From assembly GCF_001262015.1 (NCBI RefSeq), contig NZ_CP012074.1:1525001-1589000 (forward strand): a DNA stretch of 64,000 nucleotides, read 5' to 3'. This document shows, one piece after another, positions 56,317 through 64,000 of this stretch (within the stretch, counting starts at the first letter, position 1; each line of letters opens with the position of its first letter). The notes beneath the pieces were generated by a model. It had not been told where the DNA came from, did no database searches, and worked only from the letters and a program-made list of their open reading frames with translations. Source of the DNA: Prevotella fusca JCM 17724 (GTDB taxonomy: Bacteria; Bacteroidota; Bacteroidia; Bacteroidales; Bacteroidaceae). Both the position numbers and the translations under genes were made by a program.

Positions 56317-57456
56317 CTAAAACATCATCTTCCTTTGGAACCACTTGGCAAAAACAGGGTCAGTGATTGCCAATTCTTTCCCACGATTCTCAATCAAGTC
56401 ACGTTCAAGGAGGGCTTTCTTCAATCGGTTGATATTCGAGTAACTACCCAAATGGTATTTCTCCCGCACCTTTGCCAGTCCGAAGTCCTTCGTAACACCA
56501 GAGGAAATGGCACGCAGGAAGTTAAGCTGATACTCTGAAAGAGGCTCAACCATCTGCATAAAGAGTACCTCATTCGTAGCTAAAAGGTCGTCTGTTGCCT
56601 GTTTTACATCGGTTTCATCCACAGTTTCTCCTTCTTCTTTCTGCGTATAAACAAGCCAGGATAACTGCTGGACATAAGCAGAATAATTGTCTGTGAACCT
56701 GCAGATCTCCTCTGCAAGGGTTGGACTGATTGTCCTTTTGCCATCTGCAAAATGGCTGACAATATACTCCACCCATTCAGCTGTTGAAATCTTGTCAAGT
56801 ACTATCAAGTCACCAAACTGATAGAAAGGCATACTGCGGTGCAGGAAGATGCTGCTCATCAAGTGATGCTTACTACCGAAAAGGCAATAAGACACATGCT
56901 TCTGATGCTGCCATACGGTTCTCAGCCGTGCCTGCACCTGCTTGCTGTCAGCCATCTCACCTACCTGCTGGAATTCATCTATGCAGACGACAATGCGCTT
57001 TCCTTTCTTTACAGCGATCTTTTCAGCCATCTCAAGCACCTCCTCCGGTGTATGTGTCTTCGGTGTTATTCCCAGAGAAAGCGTAAAATCAGAGTTCGGT
57101 TCAGGACTGAATGATATTTTCGGCGTAAGTCTGTACAGGAATTCCTTTGCATCCTCAAGCCACATACTCTGCCTTGATGCCGTCTGTTTCAGCACTTCCG
57201 ATGCCAAACGGTTGTAAAAGTCATACTCACTCTTACAGCCAAAGATATCCAGATAAACCGTAATAATATCTTCTGACTTCAGCTTATCACATACACGCAT
57301 CACCAAGGAAGTTTTTCCCAAACGGCGGGGAGACATCAGAATGACATTGATGCCACCTCTGAAATTATCCATAAGTCGCTTTGTTTCCACTTCTCTTCCT
57401 ATGAAGTTATAGTCAGAAACCGCTACTCCATAAACGAATTTCTTGCACATAATCAT
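56317..57456 (-). CDS. AAA ATPase (ATPase_2 family)
   Basis: The 379-residue P-loop ATPase has FIGREVETKRLMDNF, Walker A SPRRLGKTSL near residue 45 and Walker B RIVVCIDEFQQVG near 150. The C-terminal 90 residues form a predicted winged helix (DFGLAKVREKYHLGSYSNINRLKKALLERDLI). This is the ATPase_2 type (PF01637), common in Bacteroidota and archaea. Roles are unclear and may include toxin-like or DNA-binding functions. A 15-bp repeat cluster overlaps its promoter and may be an operator. A long inverted-repeat terminator follows. Confidence 0.87.
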   Translation of the reverse strand: MIMCKKFVYGVAVSDYNFIGREVETKRLMDNFRGGINVILMSPRRLGKTSLVMRVCDKLKSEDIITVYLDIFGCKSEYDFYNRLASEVLKQTASRQSMWLEDAKEFLYRLTPKISFSPEPNSDFTLSLGITPKTHTPEEVLEMAEKIAVKKGKRIVVCIDEFQQVGEMADSKQVQARLRTVWQHQKHVSYCLFGSKHHLMSSIFLHRSMPFYQFGDLIVLDKISTAEWVEYIVSHFADGKRTISPTLAEEICRFTDNYSAYVQQLSWLVYTQKEEGETVDETDVKQATDDLLATNEVLFMQMVEPLSEYQLNFLRAISSGVTKDFGLAKVREKYHLGSYSNINRLKKALLERDLIENRGKELAITDPVFAKWFQRKMMF

Positions 57457-57482
57457 TACGGTTTTAATTTATCTTACGTTTG

Positions 57483-57490
57483 CAAATATA
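57483..57490 (-). promoter_or_regulatory. -7 promoter box TATATTTG for the AAA ATPase gene
   Basis: On the minus strand, TATATTTG lies about 27 bases before the start. Its upstream region is occupied by the 15-bp repeats. Confidence 0.6.
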
Positions 57491-57507
57491 GTAATAAAAC
57501 ACCAATC

Positions 57508-57552
57508 ACACAAGTTTGTGTGACACAAGTTTGTATGATACAAACTTGTATC
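57508..57552. promoter_or_regulatory. Operator-like cluster of three 15-bp repeats
   Basis: Units ACACAAGTTTGTGTG, ACACAAGTTTGTATG and ATACAAACTTGTATC lie head to tail. The last two contain a perfect palindrome with arms ACAAGTTTGTAT / ATACAAACTTGT (57525-57549). The cluster lies just upstream of the AAA ATPase -7 box, where a repressor or activator would bind. Confidence 0.55.
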
Positions 57553-57600
57553 ACTATTAAAATGCTTATCTACAAATGCTTATGAAGTCTGAAAATAAGA

Positions 57601-57640
57601 AATAGTCTGTATCAAAACAGCTTGATACAGACTATTTTTT
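57601..57640 (-). terminator. Terminator downstream of the OMP receptor gene
   Basis: Perfect 15-bp stem AATAGTCTGTATCAA / TTGATACAGACTATT with a 6-base loop. A T run follows on the plus strand and TCTTATTTTC on the minus strand. It probably ends minus-strand transcription from the 57820-60297 gene. Confidence 0.7.
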
Positions 57641-57719
57641 ATGTCTTTTTGACGTAGAAATAACGAATAAAAAGATAAGATTCTACGCACACTTTTCATA
57701 CTGAAAAACTACTCGATGC

Positions 57720-57809
57720 GAATTATTTTCACGCAAAGAAAGAATTATTTTCATGAAGAAAAACATTTTTTTTCACGTAAATAAATATTTTTCTTCATGA
57801 AAATAATTC
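57720..57809. repeat. Family A element copy 8
   Basis: Conserved C residues at 57730, 57752, 57774 and 57796 are exactly 22 bp apart. Cores are CACG, CATG, CACG, CATG. It lies 11 bases 3' of the OMP receptor stop. Confidence 0.85.
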
Positions 57810-57819
57810 AGAGAAGTGG

Positions 57820-60297
57820 CTACATACCACCGCCGGCACCCATTCCAACACCATTCATCTGCTGGTCGTTCTTCTTCTCTTGGAAGTCATTTGAGATATT
57901 ACTCTTATGTGTCTGGAACTGCTTCTTGGTGTTTCCAAAATTCCAAGTGATGGTTAATGCCACCTGTTGTACTGGTATCGTGATGTTCATGTGGTTCTCG
58001 AAGTTAGCACCACGGCTGTATTGCTTGATGTGCATCTTTCCCGTCAAAGGTACGAAATACATCAGACTGAGGTTGAGTTTGTCCTTGATAAAACTCTTTG
58101 AGAGGGTTGATGTGAACATATTAAAGCCACCATTATGACCCTGCAATAAGTATTTCTTGGTCAGTCCACCAAAAAATACGCTCCAATTCAGCTTCCAAGG
58201 GAAGGTCTGCTGCAGTCCCAAGAATGCGCTTGCCTGCCATCCATGATTATATTCGCCCAACTGCTGGGAACGGATATCTCCATAGTCAAAGCCACCGTTG
58301 AGCATGATACGTGTCTTAGGGGTGACGGCATAGTTCATAAAGGTAGTGAAGTTGGTCCAGCGGCTACGCACGATGTTGCCGTAAGTAGTGTTCAGTACAC
58401 CGCTGTTCATAAATGAATACTGCTCAATCTGGTTGTTGGCAAAGGCCTCACCAAGTGTCATATTAATCATGAACTTCGGTGTAAAGTAATTGAATACCAG
58501 ACTTACTTTGTGGCTCTTCTCAACCGATAGGTTCGGATTACCATAACTCAAGAACGTTGGATTGGAACGATCGATATATGGGTTGAGGTAACTAACGCCC
58601 GGACGGCTGATACGCATGTTATAGTTTAAGCCTAAATTGACACCGCCTGAGATGTTATAGGTGAAGCTGGCAGAGGGTACAAGACTTCCATAGTTCTTCT
58701 TGAAGTCGGCACCGGAACCAACGATAAAATTCACCTTCTCCCACGTATGCTCATAACGCAGACCTGCCTTTGCACCAAACTTACCCATCGTTGCACTGTA
58801 CTCAGCATATTCTGCCAAGATACTCTGTGTGTTCTTGTAGTCCACACTGTTGGCTGCATTATAAACCTCCTTGCCTCCAGTGATGTCATAGAACTTAGAG
58901 TCAGATGAATTGCGATGAGAGATAAACTTCAAACCAGTACTCAATGTCTGTCCTTTTCCTAATGGAGTCGTGAAGTCAATCTGCACAGTATGTTCCGTTC
59001 CACGTGTCTTAGAGGCTGAATAAAGGTCTTTTAAAGGAATCGTCACACCTGCCGGCAGTGCATCATAGATGCGTCGGTTATTGTTCTCCGCAGGGGAAGT
59101 TGTGAAGAGATAACTCAGCGTCAGGCTGCTTGTGCGTGCCTTATTAAAGAAGCGTTGATAGTCTACACTTCCATTAAATGACGTATTCTTATTCTCCATC
59201 GTCATCTCATTGCCGTACGTAAAGCCAGTTCCATAGACTCCACCTGAGAAGGTTGTCATAGGGTGTCCATCATTCTTCATCTTGTAACCGGTCAAACCAA
59301 AGGTAGCACCGATATTACTCATAGAGTCGAGTTCATAGCCTAAGCTGATGTTAGCCATCGAAAAATTGATTTTTGTATTGCCCTTTTGCCAATAGGACAT
59401 AGCAGACCCATCAGATGAAGTACGGCGCATTTCGGTTTCTGTTCCGTTTGACTTGATTTTCGTTCCCATGACATTGGCACTGTAGGTGAGCTTTCCCTGC
59501 TGTCCACTAAAGAAGGTTGTGGTACGGTAGCCCTTGTTGCTTAGGGTGAAAGCTACATTACCGTTATATCCATTCATCTTTGCCTTGCTCTTTCCATCAC
59601 CGCTGTTCATAATGATATTCAGCACACCACCGACTCCTTCTGCATCATATTTTGCACCGGGATTGGTGACCACTTCGATGGATTTCACAGCCGAAGCAGG
59701 CATTGCCTTGAATATCTGTGAAGGATTGGAAGAGAACATTACGTTAGGTTTTCCGTCCACATAAACCTTGAAGGAACCTTGTCCATTGACGGTGATATTG
59801 TCCTGTCCGTCCACAGTTACCATCGGAACCTTACGTAACATATCAAGTACTGTGTTTGTCTTGGCATCATTGTCGCTTTGAACATCATAGGTCATCTTGT
59901 CGGTTTCCATCTTCACCAGCGGCTTCTGTGCCACTACTTCCACGCCCTGCAGCTGTTTCGTGTCATCCTGTACAAGGAGTTTTCCGAGGTTGATTATGCC
60001 ACCCGTTGCCGTCAGTTGTACCTTCCGCAGAATTTCCTTGCGTCCCATTGAAGTGAAAGAGACGAGATAACTGCCCTGTCCTGTCACCTTCTGAGAGAAC
60101 TTTCCATCCTGTCCTGTCACCGACATAGCCACTGGAGTCTCGCTTTTCTTACCTTTGTAGACTCTGATTGTAGCGTAAGGCTCACCCTCATGTGTCAGTG
60201 AGTCGAGCAGTTCGCCTGATATGGTTGATGTCTGACCGTGTGCGGTCATGGCAATAACCACCATACCTAAAGTAAAGATTAACCTGTTAACTTTCAT
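57820..60297 (-). CDS. Outer-membrane beta-barrel receptor with N-terminal regulatory-like domain
   Basis: The 825-residue protein has a signal peptide ending near TAHGQ and a carboxypeptidase-regulatory-like domain (residues 22-105: TISGELLDSLTHEGEPYATI, GSYLVSFTSMGRKEI). A plug-like region follows with LQGVEVVAQKPLVKMETDK, VPMVTVDGQDNITVNGQ and VVTNPGAKYDAEGVGGVLNI, then a large barrel of PF14905 type. The tail is Gly/Met-rich. It is a longer paralogue of the gene at 29228-31405. No SusD-like partner is adjacent. Promoter box TATCTTTA is upstream. Confidence 0.9.
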   Translation of the reverse strand: MKVNRLIFTLGMVVIAMTAHGQTSTISGELLDSLTHEGEPYATIRVYKGKKSETPVAMSVTGQDGKFSQKVTGQGSYLVSFTSMGRKEILRKVQLTATGGIINLGKLLVQDDTKQLQGVEVVAQKPLVKMETDKMTYDVQSDNDAKTNTVLDMLRKVPMVTVDGQDNITVNGQGSFKVYVDGKPNVMFSSNPSQIFKAMPASAVKSIEVVTNPGAKYDAEGVGGVLNIIMNSGDGKSKAKMNGYNGNVAFTLSNKGYRTTTFFSGQQGKLTYSANVMGTKIKSNGTETEMRRTSSDGSAMSYWQKGNTKINFSMANISLGYELDSMSNIGATFGLTGYKMKNDGHPMTTFSGGVYGTGFTYGNEMTMENKNTSFNGSVDYQRFFNKARTSSLTLSYLFTTSPAENNNRRIYDALPAGVTIPLKDLYSASKTRGTEHTVQIDFTTPLGKGQTLSTGLKFISHRNSSDSKFYDITGGKEVYNAANSVDYKNTQSILAEYAEYSATMGKFGAKAGLRYEHTWEKVNFIVGSGADFKKNYGSLVPSASFTYNISGGVNLGLNYNMRISRPGVSYLNPYIDRSNPTFLSYGNPNLSVEKSHKVSLVFNYFTPKFMINMTLGEAFANNQIEQYSFMNSGVLNTTYGNIVRSRWTNFTTFMNYAVTPKTRIMLNGGFDYGDIRSQQLGEYNHGWQASAFLGLQQTFPWKLNWSVFFGGLTKKYLLQGHNGGFNMFTSTLSKSFIKDKLNLSLMYFVPLTGKMHIKQYSRGANFENHMNITIPVQQVALTITWNFGNTKKQFQTHKSNISNDFQEKKNDQQMNGVGMGAGGGM

Positions 60298-60318
60298 GTT
60301 CTTATCGTTTTACAGCTG

Positions 60319-60326
60319 TAAAGATA
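60319..60326 (-). promoter_or_regulatory. -7-like box TATCTTTA before the OMP receptor gene
   Basis: On the minus strand this is a one-base variant of TAnnTTTG, about 22 bases before the start. Confidence 0.4.
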
Positions 60327-60779
60327 ATATCATAATACGATAAAGTAAATCCTGGAAAAGATAAACAACTTTAAAGATATGCACTATAAATCACCTTAAT
60401 GCAGCGCATTACACATAATCATCTGTATCGAATTGATTGCAAAAATAATAATTACATTCTTATCATACAAGTTTTAGAAGAGGTAATTAATAGTCAATGG
60501 ATTATTTTTTTCAAACCGATGGTATGAATTACATTGTAATGAAATCAGCTGAAAGTCTGTGAGAAAAAGCGATTGAAAAGAACATTGCATCGTATTACCT
60601 ATTATATGACCAACGGCTGGTAATCGTACAACAAACTGTTGGCAACGCTCTTATAGCTGCCTATATAAAAAAGAAGGGACACACGGTTCGTGCATCCCTA
60701 ATGGTAGGAAACAGCTTTTAAACAGCCTGTCTCCTACATTCTCTCTCTGAAAAATAATATTAATAATGTGTCGTCTTGT
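60327..60779. other. Intergenic region between the OMP receptor and DUF3108 genes
   Basis: About 450 AT-rich bases without an open frame. It contains one REP-like hairpin GGGACACACG-GTT-CGTGCATCCC at 60677-60699, 3' of the DUF3108 gene, which may act as its terminator. I see nothing else. Confidence 0.5.
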
Positions 60780-61589
60780 TTATTTCACCTGTGAAGTAAT
60801 CGGACTGTTGATACCCTTCATTGATACAAGGAAGGCTTTGGCAGAACCGAACTTCAGTCGCATATCAAGGCGTACAGGGATGTGGTTGCTGTCATCAGTA
60901 ACATAGAAATTGGCTATCTCGCGCCACTTCTCATCCTCATACTCAAAATAGCTAAGACGCAGACAACGGTACTTATGACCATTATCAGCTTTGATATTCT
61001 CCTTACCACCATAGACGATGCGGGCAGGATGACGGCTGTTTCCGTCGACGATGGGGAACTTCACCACTTCACCTTTCTTCCAGCTCTCAGGGTTGAAGCT
61101 ACGTGCACGCAGGAAGATACTCATCATATCGAAGGAACAGTCATCGTATGTATTCTCCATCCACTGGTGTTTTCCTTCGTTATTGATTCTGTGCTGGCGC
61201 AGTTTACTCTTACCATTATGATAAGAGTAGAATACCTCATCCACCGTGTATCGCTTTCCTTCCCTTGCTCCCTTACGGAAGTAGAGCGGTTCCATCTGCT
61301 TTGAATTATACGCAAGCAACGTGTCACGCAGTACGAAGTAATCATCCAGTTTGCCGTTGCCACGTGTCGTCAGCGAAGCACGATAAGCCGGAGTACCCTT
61401 ATAGGTAGAGGAAACAGTGTACCAAGAAGCCGTACCTGCCTTCACCCATATAAACTTCCAGTTATAGTAAAGGTTATATGTAAGGTATTCTCCACTGCTG
61501 AAAGCCGTGTTACGGAACGTACACTGTGCGGATGCACTGACGGCTATCATTGCAAAAAGACATACTATATAAATCTTCAGCTGTTTCAT
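60780..61589 (-). CDS. DUF3108 domain-containing protein
   Basis: The 269-residue protein has a signal peptide ending near AVSASAQ and a DUF3108 domain (FSSGEYLTYNLYYNWKFIWV, then TASWYTVSSTYKG). The family is a predicted periplasmic or outer-membrane-associated beta-sandwich of unknown role. The gene faces away from the DnaA-box cluster, with a possible -7 box (TATCTTTG, 61817-61824 minus strand) inside that cluster. Confidence 0.9.
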   Translation of the reverse strand: MKQLKIYIVCLFAMIAVSASAQCTFRNTAFSSGEYLTYNLYYNWKFIWVKAGTASWYTVSSTYKGTPAYRASLTTRGNGKLDDYFVLRDTLLAYNSKQMEPLYFRKGAREGKRYTVDEVFYSYHNGKSKLRQHRINNEGKHQWMENTYDDCSFDMMSIFLRARSFNPESWKKGEVVKFPIVDGNSRHPARIVYGGKENIKADNGHKYRCLRLSYFEYEDEKWREIANFYVTDDSNHIPVRLDMRLKFGSAKAFLVSMKGINSPITSQVK

Positions 61590-61791
61590 ATTCTCCGTTT
61601 TATCCGTTCAACTTGTATATTATTCTTTATTTCTCTTTTAAAAGAAAAAAGAATGTTTTAGTATGATGGGCTGTGGATTAGTGCAGAACTTTTCAGTCAT
61701 TTTCTTGCCAGAATGGTTATCAAACTTTGGTGTCAGTTTATTAACAAGTTATGCTTTCTTTTTCTGTTTGATATTCAGGCATTATACTTAG

Positions 61792-61988
61792 TTATCCACA
61801 TTATCCACAATCGGTGCAAAGATAATAAGTTTATATCTTTTTTGATATGAAAGTTGTGTAAAACTTCTCTAAAACTGCATTAATAACCTTGTGGATATCC
61901 ACATAGAGCGGTCTTCTTCTGTGGCTGTGTGGATATCCACAGGGTTATAAAAGAGTTATCAACCGAGTTTTCCACAGAGTTATCAACA
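61792..61988. other. oriC: DnaA-box cluster, candidate chromosomal replication origin
   Basis: Two perfect DnaA boxes TTATCCACA lie head to tail at 61792-61800 and 61801-61809. Two identical 14-bp palindromes TGTGGATATCCACA (61890-61903 and 61928-61941, 38 bp apart) each hold two inverted ATATCCACA boxes. TTTTCCACA is at 61968-61976 and TTATCAACA at 61980-61988. That is eight exact or near boxes in about 200 bp of an AT-rich gap between DUF3108 and nrdB. No dnaA gene is in the window. Confidence 0.6.
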
Positions 61989-62050
61989 GTTTTGTAATAA
62001 GTATATGTGTGTTTATAAACTCCAACATCCTATTATTCATTTGTGTTGTA

Positions 62051-62116
62051 TGTAAACACGGGGCGTGTTAGTGGTAAACACATAGTGTGTTAGTGCTCAG
62101 CACAAGTGGTGCGGAG
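62051..62116. repeat. Family B array 3: three 22-bp palindromic units
   Basis: Units start at 62051, 62073 and 62095. Cores are ACACGGGGCGTGT, ACACATAGTGTGT and GCACAAGTGGTGC. It lies 62 bases to the right of the last DnaA-like box. Confidence 0.78.
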
Positions 62117-62207
62117 TATTATATAAGGTTTAATGAGATGATGAATGATTCAGTTGAAAGGTAAGAATTCATCGGAAGTAGACTGATGTAAGCAAGCATA
62201 AAATAAT

Positions 62208-62255
62208 AAGCCAAATGTATTGTTGATAGTTTGTAACCTACAATACATTTGGCTT
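62208..62255. terminator. Terminator after nrdB
   Basis: Perfect 16-bp stem AAGCCAAATGTATTGT / ACAATACATTTGGCTT with a 16-base loop and T-rich flanks on both strands. It shields the origin-like region from nrdB transcription. Confidence 0.75.
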
Positions 62256-62327
62256 TATTTATCTTTATGCAGATATGATGAGTTAAAGCTAATAACTTTG
62301 TTTTATTCTTGGAATGAACCTCTTTGC

Positions 62328-63374
62328 TTACAAGTCATCAATCAATGCCGTACTCTTGGCGTATGCCGTACTCTTAGCTTCAAAGAAGTCGGTCTTTACC
62401 ATATTGGCATTAGAGTACTGCCCTACCCACTTCATGTTCTCAGGTTCCTTCTGGTTGTCATCATAGAGGAAACCAAAACCGAGACCCGACCAGCGGAGAT
62501 TGCCCAGATAACGGATATAATCAGATACCATCTGAGCGTTAAGTCCCTGCACATCATTGCCGATAACGTATTGTCCCCATGCTATTTCCTGGCGCACACC
62601 CTCACGTATCATATCCTCATAAACCTTTATCTTCTCAGGAGTGAACATATCAGGCTCTTCTTTCTTCAGCTCAAGAATAATGCTGCGGAAGAGCCACAGG
62701 TGTGTATTCTCATCCCGGTTGATATAGCGTATCTCCTGTGCAGACCCCGACATCTTGCCATTTCGGCTGAGATTATAGAAGAACATAAATCCACTGTAGA
62801 AGTAGATACCTTCAAGGATGAAGTTAGCAATGAGCGTCTTCATCAGGCTGAACTTATCACGTTTCTCATGGAACTCATTGTAACAGTCGCCGATGAACTT
62901 GTTACGGTTCAATAGGTGCTCATCAGTCTTCCACTGATAGAGAATGTCGTTACGCTCTTCAGGACTGCAGATAGTATCGAGCATGTAGCTGTAACTCTGA
63001 CTATGGATACACTCCTGGAACGCCTGGATATGCAGACAGAGGTTTACCTCGTTCGCAGTAATATATTCACTGATAGTCGGGAGGTTGTTGCTCTGCAGCG
63101 AATCAAGGAAAACAAGGAAGCTGAGAATCTTGTCGTAGGCTGTACGTTCAGCCTTTTCAAGACGCGGATAATCCTTGAAGTCCTGTGAAAGATTGATTTC
63201 CTCCGGAATCCAAAAGTTATTCATTGCCTGTCTGTACCAGTCACTCACCCATGAATACTTCATGTTATTAAAGTCATTCAGATTAGTAGTATTACCGCCA
63301 ATCATTCGTCTCAAGCGCAGGTCAATGTCGCCTGAAGGGTTGAATAAGGTATTACGTTTCAGTTTATTGTCCAT
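62328..63374 (-). CDS. nrdB: Ribonucleoside-diphosphate reductase subunit beta (class I)
   Basis: This small subunit carries the di-iron tyrosyl radical cofactor. The 348-residue protein has metal ligands in LSFLVFLDS (Asp), AFQECIHSQSYSYML (Glu, His and radical Tyr region), NFILEGIYFYSGF (Glu) and RDENTHLWLF (Glu, His). The C-terminal tail that docks on NrdA ends in STALIDDL. It follows nrdA by 90 bases on the same strand and is probably cotranscribed with it. Confidence 0.95.
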   Translation of the reverse strand: MDNKLKRNTLFNPSGDIDLRLRRMIGGNTTNLNDFNNMKYSWVSDWYRQAMNNFWIPEEINLSQDFKDYPRLEKAERTAYDKILSFLVFLDSLQSNNLPTISEYITANEVNLCLHIQAFQECIHSQSYSYMLDTICSPEERNDILYQWKTDEHLLNRNKFIGDCYNEFHEKRDKFSLMKTLIANFILEGIYFYSGFMFFYNLSRNGKMSGSAQEIRYINRDENTHLWLFRSIILELKKEEPDMFTPEKIKVYEDMIREGVRQEIAWGQYVIGNDVQGLNAQMVSDYIRYLGNLRWSGLGFGFLYDDNQKEPENMKWVGQYSNANMVKTDFFEAKSTAYAKSTALIDDL

Positions 63375-63464
63375 TATTTTTACGTTCTCTTTATCGTTTT
63401 GTTGTTTTAAATCCTATAACTTCCTTGATTCCTTTAGCTGTTGCCAAGTTCTTTATTACTATAA

Positions 63465-64000
63465 TCAAGATGCGCAGCTTTCGCACTCTTCCACCTCTAA
63501 TGACTTGCTTCGGACATAGTAGATGGTCTTGACACCATCCTTCCAAGCCAGCAGGTAAAGGTCGAGTATCTGGCGCATTGTGAAGTCATTGGTGATATAT
63601 AGGTTCATACTCTGTGCCTGGTCGATATGCCGCTGGCGTACACCAGAAGCACGGACACTCCACTTCTGGTTGATAAGATAAGCACTCTTATACATCCAGT
63701 AAGTCTCATCTGAAAGCTCAGGAGCAACACGTGGAAGCATACTTCCCTTCTTCTCTTCCAGGAAGAAACGCTTCATAATAGGGTCTAAGCCGGCTGTTGT
63801 GCCTGCAATGATACTTGTACTGCTGGTTGGAGCGACAGCGAGAAGATAAGCATTGCGCATACCCTGCAGTGCAACTGTCTTACGGACATCCTGCCATTCA
63901 GCACTATCATAACCACGCTTATCAAAGTAAGCACCCGTCTGCCAGTCACTTCCCTCAAAGAACTGATAGCTTCCCTTCTCCTTGGCAAGGTCTGAACTGG
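63465..64000 (-). CDS. nrdA: Ribonucleoside-diphosphate reductase subunit alpha, 3' part
   Basis: The open frame continues past the window end, so only the last 178 codons are seen. They include the substrate loop LAVAPTSSTSIIAGTTAG, VRASGVRQRHIDQAQSMNL, and the radical-transfer tyrosines in KTIYYVRS. The C-terminal redox Cys pair is ECESCAS, reduced by thioredoxin. The nearest ATG in the window (63860) is internal. The real start lies beyond 64000. Confidence 0.93.
   Translation of the reverse strand, partial: SSDLAKEKGSYQFFEGSDWQTGAYFDKRGYDSAEWQDVRKTVALQGMRNAYLLAVAPTSSTSIIAGTTAGLDPIMKRFFLEEKKGSMLPRVAPELSDETYWMYKSAYLINQKWSVRASGVRQRHIDQAQSMNLYITNDFTMRQILDLYLLAWKDGVKTIYYVRSKSLEVEECESCAS

Noticed and set aside
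62220..62915. 231-residue open frame antisense to nrdB
   Set aside because: It begins inside the terminator hairpin and mirrors nrdB coding sequence.

Overview
The window is a piece of a Bacteroidota chromosome, most likely Prevotella or a close relative. The signs are the Bacteroidota -7 promoter box TAnnTTTG (often TATCTTTG or TACTTTTG, with TTTG or TTG 19-20 bp upstream), weak ribosome binding sites, a large-form IspG, a PorZ-like type IX secretion component, two OMP beta-barrel receptors of the Bacteroidota type, a GH3-like enzyme, and moderate GC with very AT-rich intergenic DNA. Nearly all genes are housekeeping. I see no tRNA, rRNA, insertion sequence, prophage or CRISPR array.

Layout. 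1-0.8 kb: end of a DUF5131 gene and an MmcQ/YjbR gene. 1.0-8.7 kb: an outer-membrane protein with a probably frameshifted signal peptide, then mnmG, apt, uvrC, dtd, a MazG-like gene and deoC, with ParB-type parS sites flanking apt. 9.7-17.7 kb: a polyprenyl synthase gene, polA, a GH3-like gene and an Ig-like lipoprotein. 18.2-23.5 kb, minus strand: an overlapping cluster of GT2, PorZ, a GT-C-like membrane protein and an acyltransferase, probably surface glycan assembly linked to type IX secretion. 23.8-28.6 kb: rdgB, yitT and leuS, with a heptamer-repeat insertion in leuS. 29.2-40.9 kb: an OMP receptor, a conserved hypothetical gene, rpoN, a PAP2-like gene, purE, ispG, a LytS-type kinase, pabB and pabC. 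41.0-42.5 kb: a compact retron (ncRNA plus reverse transcriptase with a C-terminal membrane helix). 42.8-44.0 kb: an ECF sigma factor and a membrane protein. 44.2-52.7 kb, minus strand: mutS, a lipoprotein, lgt, ychF, and the acpP-fabF-rnc run. 53.4-57.5 kb: DUF4254, GT9, a lipoprotein and an AAA ATPase. 57.8-64 kb, minus strand: a second OMP receptor, a DUF3108 protein, a DnaA-box cluster that looks like a replication origin, nrdB and partial nrdA.

The most unusual content lies between genes. Eight elements of about 90 bp (family A) each hold four palindromes centred on TTTTCATGAAAA, spaced exactly 22 bp apart. Every one lies 3' of at least one gene and none lies between divergent genes. Four further arrays with different sequences (families B and C) have the same architecture: three or four units of exactly 22 bp, each with a central palindrome. 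The shared 22-bp period across unrelated sequences suggests a common mechanism or a protein that reads phased palindromes. The retron is the best-defined accessory system. The parS sites and DnaA-box cluster suggest that the window lies near the chromosome origin.
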